Shown: piece by piece, positions 59,521 to 64,000 of the stretch
Position numbering within the stretch: the first letter of the stretch is position 1
Layout: every line of letters starts with the position of its first letter
NCBI RefSeq assembly: GCF_003443735.1
Contig: NZ_CP031969.1
Location: forward strand, 7,998,001 to 8,062,000
Reading direction: 5' to 3'
Length of the DNA stretch: 64,000 bases
From: Streptomyces sp. CC0208
GTDB taxonomy: Bacteria > Actinomycetota > Actinomycetes > Streptomycetales > Streptomycetaceae
Position numbers and translations under genes: made by a program
Notes under the pieces: model-generated
Told to the model about the DNA's origin: nothing
Seen by the model: only the letters and a program-made list of their open reading frames with translations
The model's database searches: none

Positions 59521-61238
59521 TTCACCCACAACTGTCCGACCAGCATGTAGAACTGCTTGCTGAACTGGTAATTGCCGACCCGCGTCGACGTGAAGTCGAT
59601 CAACTTCGGGTTGATCAGCGGTACCACCGGCGACTGGGCCATGACCGCCTGGTCCACGGCACCCCACTGCTTGTCGGCGCTCGCCTTGTCGGTCTGCGAG
59701 GTCTTCAGCGCCGCCTGCATCCTCGCGTCGACGCCCTTGTCGCAGAACCCGGAGATGTTGATGCTGGAGTCGCTGCCGGGGTGGTAACTGGCGCAGGACA
59801 GCAGCACGTTGAGGAAGTCCGAGGCCGCCGGGTAGTCCTGGTACCAGGACGTCAGGGCCAGTTGCACCTTGTTCTTGGTGTTCTGGATGTACGTGAACTG
59901 GATGTTCCCCGACAGCGGCTTGAGCGTCGCCTTGTAGCCGAGCTGGGTGAGCAGGCTCTGCAGGTACTGCCCGATCGACTTGTTGACGTCGTCGTCCTGG
60001 ACGACGATGCCGACCTCCTGCCCCGCCGTACCGGACTGCTTCACCAACGCCCTCGCCTTGGCGAGATCCGCGGCCTTCCACGTCGTACCGCCGCCCTTGG
60101 TGTAGTCACAGGAGTCGACGTGTCCGGGGAAGCCCGGCGGGAGAATCGTGCACGCGGGAGAGGCGAGGTTCGTGCCGCCGTACAGGCGCACCACGGCGGA
60201 CCGGTCGACGGCCCAGTTGATCGCCTGGCGTGCCAGCTTGTTGTTGAACGGCGCCATGTTGACGTTCAGCGTCGCGTACCAGAACGCGGTCAGCGGGTTC
60301 ACATGCGCCTGCGAGGCGTACTTGGTGCCGATCTCGTTGAGGCGGTCGGCGGGCGGCGGGTCGTACATCCAGTCCGCCTGGCCGTTCTCGACGGCGGTCA
60401 CCTCGGACTCGACGGTCTGGCCGAAGGTGTAGTCGATGACGTCCGGGTAGCCCTGCGGCTCCGCGTCTCGCGACCACTCCTTGAAGTGCGGGTTGCGGAC
60501 CAGCTTGAGCGCCCGGTTGGGGTCGTAGGACGCCGCCATGTAGGGGCCGGTGGACGGCAGCGGCTTGGTGCCGGCGTCCTTCGTCGGCGAGTCCTTCGGT
60601 ACGACGACGGCGTGCGGGACGGCGAGCTTGTACGCGAACTCCGGGTCCGCGGCGGTCAGGTTGACGGTGACCGTGTCGGTCTTCGCGTCGCCGATCACGC
60701 CCTTGGACAGGGTGCAGGACGCGGGCGTCTTGAGGCAGGCGTCGGCGCCGACGATGCCGTTGTAGAAGGTGCCCGCGGTGGGGCTGGAGACCTTGAAGAC
60801 GCGCCGGAAGGACGCCACCACGTCGTCGGTGGTCAGGGCCTTGCCGTTGGAGAAGGTGACGCCCTTGCGGAGCGTGAAGGTGTAGGTCTTGCCGCCGTTG
60901 GTCACCTTCGGCATGGCCGCGGCCAGGTCGGGGACGACGGTGAAGGACTCCTGCCCGTTGACCTTCTTGAACGCCAGCAGCCCGTCGTACATCGACTGGA
61001 ACAACTGCCAGTACTGGAGCGTGTAGTTGACCTGCGGGTCGAAACTGCCCGCAGCCGCGTGGGCGACGAGCTTGAGGGTGCCGCCCTTGTGCTGGGCCTG
61101 GAAGGCGGAGGAGCCGGAGGAGGAAGCGCTCGGGCCTGAGGAGGAGCCGGAGCCGTCGGAGGACGAACAGGCGGCCGCGGTGAGCGTGAGGGCGACGGTG
61201 GCGGCGGCGAGCGCCCCCCGTCTGCTGTTGCGGGACAT
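59517..61238 (-). CDS. peptide ABC importer, family 5 solute-binding lipoprotein
   Basis: A 573-residue lipoprotein. Signal RRGALAAATVALTLTAAAC gives the lipidated Cys at about 24, followed by a Ser/Gly-rich linker. The mature protein is SBP_bac_5 type: GGTLKLVAHAAAGSFDPQVNYTLQYWQLFQSMYDGLLAF, YTFTLRKGVTFSNGKALTTDDVVASFRRVF, STGPYMAASYDPNRALKLVRNPHF, ARQAINWAVDRSAVVRLYGG. It is the second gene of the operon, 18 bases after the aminopeptidase stop. Peptide substrates are likely, perhaps with N-terminal proline. Confidence 0.94.
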   Translation of the reverse strand: MSRNSRRGALAAATVALTLTAAACSSSDGSGSSSGPSASSSGSSAFQAQHKGGTLKLVAHAAAGSFDPQVNYTLQYWQLFQSMYDGLLAFKKVNGQESFTVVPDLAAAMPKVTNGGKTYTFTLRKGVTFSNGKALTTDDVVASFRRVFKVSSPTAGTFYNGIVGADACLKTPASCTLSKGVIGDAKTDTVTVNLTAADPEFAYKLAVPHAVVVPKDSPTKDAGTKPLPSTGPYMAASYDPNRALKLVRNPHFKEWSRDAEPQGYPDVIDYTFGQTVESEVTAVENGQADWMYDPPPADRLNEIGTKYASQAHVNPLTAFWYATLNVNMAPFNNKLARQAINWAVDRSAVVRLYGGTNLASPACTILPPGFPGHVDSCDYTKGGGTTWKAADLAKARALVKQSGTAGQEVGIVVQDDDVNKSIGQYLQSLLTQLGYKATLKPLSGNIQFTYIQNTKNKVQLALTSWYQDYPAASDFLNVLLSCASYHPGSDSSINISGFCDKGVDARMQAALKTSQTDKASADKQWGAVDQAVMAQSPVVPLINPKLIDFTSTRVGNYQFSKQFYMLVGQLWVK

Positions 61239-61256
61239 GGCTGGGAACTCCCGGGA

Positions 61257-62153
61257 TCAGTCGGTGGAGTCGAGGAACTCGCCGACGACGCGGAGGTAGA
61301 GCTCCTCCTCCTCGACGTGCGGCATATGGCTCGAGTGCTCGAACATGTGCCAGCGGACGTCGGGGATGCGGTCGGCGAAGGGGCGGACGGTCTCGGGAGT
61401 CGCCTCGTCGAAGCGCCCGGACACCAGCAGGGTCGGCGCCTCGATCAGGTGCAGCCGGTCGATGACGGACCAGTCCTTGAGGGTGCCGACGACATGGAAC
61501 TCGTTCGGGCCGTTCATCGTGTGGTACACGGTCGGATCGGCGGCGATGTTGTCCCACGTCGCTTGCACTTCCGGCGGGTTGGGCGTCAGGCGGCACACAT
61601 GGCGCTCGTTGAAGACCTGTTCGGCCGCCCGGTAGTCGGGGTGGTCCGTGGTCCCGGCCGCCTCGTGGGTGTGCAGGGTGCGCCGGACCTCCTCGGGGAG
61701 CTCGGCGCGCAGTTCGGCCGCCGCCTGGAGCCACAGCTCCATGGACGCGGGGGAGTTGGCGATGACCAGCCCGCGCAGTCCGGGCGGACGGCGCACCGCG
61801 TGCTCGGCGGCGAGCATGCCGCCCCAGGACTGGCCGAGGATGTGGTAGCCGTCGGCGATGCCCAACTCCTCGAGCAGAGTGTCGAGTTCGTCGAGGAAGA
61901 GCTGGACCGTCCAGAAGTCGGCGCCCTTGTCCGGCAGGTGGGTGGAGTGGCCGGTGCCGAGCTGGTCGTAGTGGATGACGGGGCGGCCCTGCTCGGAGAT
62001 GTTCGCGATGCTGAGCGTGTAGTGGTGGCCGGCGCCGGGTCCGCCGTGCAGGACCACCAGCGGTGTCCTGCCCGGTTCGCCCGTGATCCGGTACCAGGTG
62101 GAATGGCCGTTGAAGTCGACGGTGCCGGTGTGGTTCGGTTCGGGGATCGCCAC
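61257..62153 (-). CDS. proline iminopeptidase-family alpha/beta hydrolase
   Basis: A 298-residue S33 family hydrolase without signal peptide. VVLHGGPGAGHHYTLSIANI is the oxyanion segment of prolyl aminopeptidases, YDQLGTGHST follows, and the nucleophile elbow is GQSWGG (Ser about 112). The catalytic Asp is in LLVSGRFDEATPE and the His near FEHSSHMPHVEE. GTG at 62151-62153 has GGGAGG seven bases upstream. It heads an operon with a complete peptide importer, which fits removal of N-terminal proline (or another residue) from imported peptides. The promoter region carries a large dyad shared with the divergent GntR gene. Confidence 0.9.
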   Translation of the reverse strand: MAIPEPNHTGTVDFNGHSTWYRITGEPGRTPLVVLHGGPGAGHHYTLSIANISEQGRPVIHYDQLGTGHSTHLPDKGADFWTVQLFLDELDTLLEELGIADGYHILGQSWGGMLAAEHAVRRPPGLRGLVIANSPASMELWLQAAAELRAELPEEVRRTLHTHEAAGTTDHPDYRAAEQVFNERHVCRLTPNPPEVQATWDNIAADPTVYHTMNGPNEFHVVGTLKDWSVIDRLHLIEAPTLLVSGRFDEATPETVRPFADRIPDVRWHMFEHSSHMPHVEEEELYLRVVGEFLDSTD

Positions 62154-62235
62154 GGGGAAGCCTCCCGGACCGGCCGGAACCAGCCGACCGCTGTCCGAAA
62201 CTAGGTGGATGTGACGGATGAGTGAGATAGTGAGG

Positions 62236-62268
62236 CGCTAAAAGGTCAGCCCACAAGACCTTTTAGCG
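62236..62268. promoter_or_regulatory. GntR operator, 33-bp dyad
   Basis: Arms CGCTAAAAGGTC (62236-62247) and GACCTTTTAGCG (62257-62268) are perfectly complementary over 12 bp with a nine-base spacer. It lies between the divergent aminopeptidase/importer operon and the GntR gene, 83 bases from the former's start and 32 from the latter's. It is the best candidate operator of the whole peptide-uptake regulon. Confidence 0.8.
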
Positions 62269-62299
62269 GCGCGAGGGCAAGACGTAACAGCGGGTTCAC

Positions 62300-63151
62300 G
62301 TGGCCCGCGCGCGTTTACAGAAGTGGCGACTTGCGGGAGGACAACTGACATCCGAACCCGAACCCGGTGACGAGTTCTCCCGCGTCCTCGACCGTGTGCT
62401 GCTCGGCGGCGGTCCGTCGTCCTCGCTGCGTCCGGTCCGGGTGACCTCGGCGGTCGACGAGGTCACCGACCGGCTGCTCACCGCGACCGCCGTCGGGGAC
62501 TTCCTGCCCGGCGAGCGGCTGCCCGCCGAACGCGAGCTCACCGCGCTGCTGCACGTCAGCCGCCCCACCGTGCGCGAGGCCGTGGCGCGCCTCCAGGCAC
62601 TGGGCGTCGTCGAGATCCGCCGGGGCCGCAACGGCGGGGCGTTCGTCCGCGACAGCTGGACGGAGTCCTCCGCCGCCGCGGTCCGCCGCACACTGCTGCC
62701 CCGCTGGACGGAGTTCGAGCAGCTCTTCGACCTGCGCGGGCTGGTGGAGGGCATGGTGGCCGCGACCGCCGCCCGGCGCCGGCGGCCCGAGGACCTGGAG
62801 CCGATGCGGGAGGCCCTGGCCGCCCACCTCTCCGCGAGCACACCGCGCGAGGAGCAGGCCGCCGACAGCGCGTTCCACCAAGCGATCTGCGCGGCCACCC
62901 ACAATCCGCAGATCGCCCGGCTCAGCCGGGACCTGCTGACCCGGATCAGCCTGGGCTTCCCCGTGGAGCCCTGGGGCAAGGGTGAGCGGTCCCATCACGA
63001 AAGGGCCGGTCACGGACACACGGCACTGTACGAGGCCGTCGCCGCCGGTGCGCCCGAGCGCGCGCAGGAGATCGCCCGGGAGCACTTCATGATCAGCGCC
63101 GAGATGATCCGCGAGGTGCTGGCCCGGGTGCGGGGCGGGGAGCCTTCCTGA
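62300..63151 (+). CDS. GntR family (FadR/FCD) transcriptional regulator
   Basis: A regulator of up to 283 residues. The winged helix reads TSAVDEVTDRLLTATAVGDFLPGERLPAERELTALLHVSRPTVREAVARLQALGVVEIRRGRNGGAFV, and the FCD ligand domain follows with LFDLRGLVEGMVAATAARRRRPEDL, ADSAFHQAICAATHNPQIARL and ERAQEIAREHFMISAEMI carrying the metal-binding His residues. GTG 62300 lacks a good ribosome site, whereas GGGAGG at 62335-62340 lies four bases before an in-frame CTG (62345), which may be the true start. It probably controls the divergent peptide-uptake operon. Confidence 0.9.
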   Translation: MARARLQKWRLAGGQLTSEPEPGDEFSRVLDRVLLGGGPSSSLRPVRVTSAVDEVTDRLLTATAVGDFLPGERLPAERELTALLHVSRPTVREAVARLQALGVVEIRRGRNGGAFVRDSWTESSAAAVRRTLLPRWTEFEQLFDLRGLVEGMVAATAARRRRPEDLEPMREALAAHLSASTPREEQAADSAFHQAICAATHNPQIARLSRDLLTRISLGFPVEPWGKGERSHHERAGHGHTALYEAVAAGAPERAQEIAREHFMISAEMIREVLARVRGGEPS

Positions 63152-63158
63152 GCCCCGG

Positions 63159-64000
63159 TCACACCTCCCGGTGATCGATCCCCAGCAGGCTCGCCGCGGC
63201 CCCGAAGTCGGCGCCGTGGTGCCCCACCGCCAGTGACCAGTGGTGCCCGACCCCCGTCGCGCTCCACGCGTCCACCCACTCGCCGGGATCCCGGCCGAAG
63301 TCGACCCTGCTGGTGGTGTTGCCGATCTCCAGCAGCGGCCCCGGGACCACCGTGCCCTCCGACGTGATGAACGACAGGGTGCCGTCGGCGTCCTGGCCCA
63401 GCCCGAGCAGGGTGACGGGCCCGTGCCGGACGTCGAACTCGACGCTGACACCCCAGCCGCGTTTGCCGTGGTAGACGCCGAGGCCGCGCAGCAGCGGATC
63501 GCGGGCGCTGAGCGCGAGGTGGGCGGGACCGTCGTGGCCCATCTCCACCACCCCGTCCTCGAAGTTCAACGCCTGGATCTCCGTGAAGGAGCCCCCGGCG
63601 CCGACGCTCTGCGAGGCCAACTGGGCGAGGCTGGTGCGCAGTTCGAACTCACCGGCCGCGGGTACACCCCGGGCGGTGAGCAGGGAGGCGCCCAGGATCA
63701 TGCCGGCGCCGAGCCGCTCGTGCTGCTCGCCGTCGAGTCCCCGGTGGTAGTACGCGAGGGTGTCGAGGCCGAAGTCCTCCACCAGCCGGTCGAGAGCCAC
63801 CGACACGGTCGCGCCCCACGCGAAGTCCTCGTCGACCACGCTGTCGTCGACGGTGAAGATCCGCCGGGCGAGCTCCACCCGCTCCCGGGTCTCCGCCTCC
63901 GTCACCTTCTCGACCCGGTGCCGCAGATCGTCGAACTCCAGCACCTCGACGTGCGAGCCGAACGTCGCCGACAACAGCGTCGGATCGGTCTGCACGTCGA
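63159..64000 (-). CDS. L-fucose/L-arabinose isomerase-like protein, C-terminal part
   Basis: The 3' 280 codons of a gene that enters from the right edge; the frame is open to base 64000, so the internal GTG at 63995 is not the start. The sequence fits the C-terminal two thirds of the fucose/arabinose isomerase-like family: LAYYHRGLDGEQHERLGAGMILGASLLTARGVPAAGEFELRTSLAQLASQSVGAGGSFTEIQALNFEDGVVEMGHDGPAHLAL, with the metal-ligand Glu and His regions, and the ending THHWSLAVGHHGADF-like VGHHWSLAVGHHGADFGAAASLLGI. It would isomerise a sugar in the cytosol. It converges on the GntR gene with only seven bases between stops. Confidence 0.82.
   Translation of the reverse strand, partial: DVQTDPTLLSATFGSHVEVLEFDDLRHRVEKVTEAETRERVELARRIFTVDDSVVDEDFAWGATVSVALDRLVEDFGLDTLAYYHRGLDGEQHERLGAGMILGASLLTARGVPAAGEFELRTSLAQLASQSVGAGGSFTEIQALNFEDGVVEMGHDGPAHLALSARDPLLRGLGVYHGKRGWGVSVEFDVRHGPVTLLGLGQDADGTLSFITSEGTVVPGPLLEIGNTTSRVDFGRDPGEWVDAWSATGVGHHWSLAVGHHGADFGAAASLLGIDHREV

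Overview
The window is chromosomal DNA from a high-GC actinomycete, almost certainly Streptomyces. Third codon positions are nearly all G or C, and GTG starts and GTGA/ATGA stop-start overlaps are common. Several regulator genes look leaderless (a TANNNT -10 box 6 to 7 bases before ATG). The gene families also fit: fused isobutyryl-CoA mutase IcmF, S1 proteases, SpoIIE phosphatases, DUF6629/DUF6332-like membrane proteins, and a sugar ABC importer without its own ATPase. About 49 protein genes, two decayed genes and many dyad operators and terminators can be supported. No rRNA, tRNA, CRISPR array or insertion sequence was seen.

1-16 kb holds regulator/target pairs. They are an M20 peptidase (cut by the edge), a geranylgeranyl-reductase-like flavoprotein, TetR with a divergent F420-type oxidoreductase, a two-component system, MarR with a divergent drug exporter, LysR with a divergent DJ-1/PfpI protein, an MFS permease beside an AraC-type regulator, and IclR with a divergent glucarate permease-dehydratase pair (gudD). 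Most of the divergent gaps contain a clear dyad.

16-32 kb is carbohydrate and hydrolase territory: a remnant gene, a 1,068-residue beta-propeller/amidohydrolase, then a tight operon. That operon encodes a SpoIIE phosphatase/ATPase, a LacI-type sugar-sensing protein with no DNA-binding domain, an ABC sugar importer and a GH31 alpha-xylosidase-like enzyme. A GCS2-type ligase, a ThuA-Gfo/Idh pair and an S1 protease preceded by a perfect 16-bp palindrome follow.

32-46 kb has two Ser/Thr kinases. One is a membrane kinase with a PQQ propeller. The other is PknG-like and overlaps genes for a four-helix membrane protein and a solute-binding lipoprotein, an arrangement that parallels the mycobacterial PknG-GlnX-GlnH sensory module. 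A DUF6629 protein, a secreted GDPD, a DUF2071 protein, an MMPL exporter and a flavin monooxygenase follow.

46-64 kb carries a micro-ORF with icmF, a tandem octamer repeat beside a deleted MFS pseudogene, a TmrB-like P-loop protein, a LacI regulator divergent from a GH5 cellulase with an 18-bp palindrome between them, a membrane-anchored Mrr-type nuclease and an AhpD-like protein. It ends with a six-gene peptide-uptake operon (prolyl aminopeptidase plus complete ABC importer), its divergent GntR regulator with a 12-bp-arm dyad, and the C-terminal part of a fucose/arabinose isomerase-like protein.
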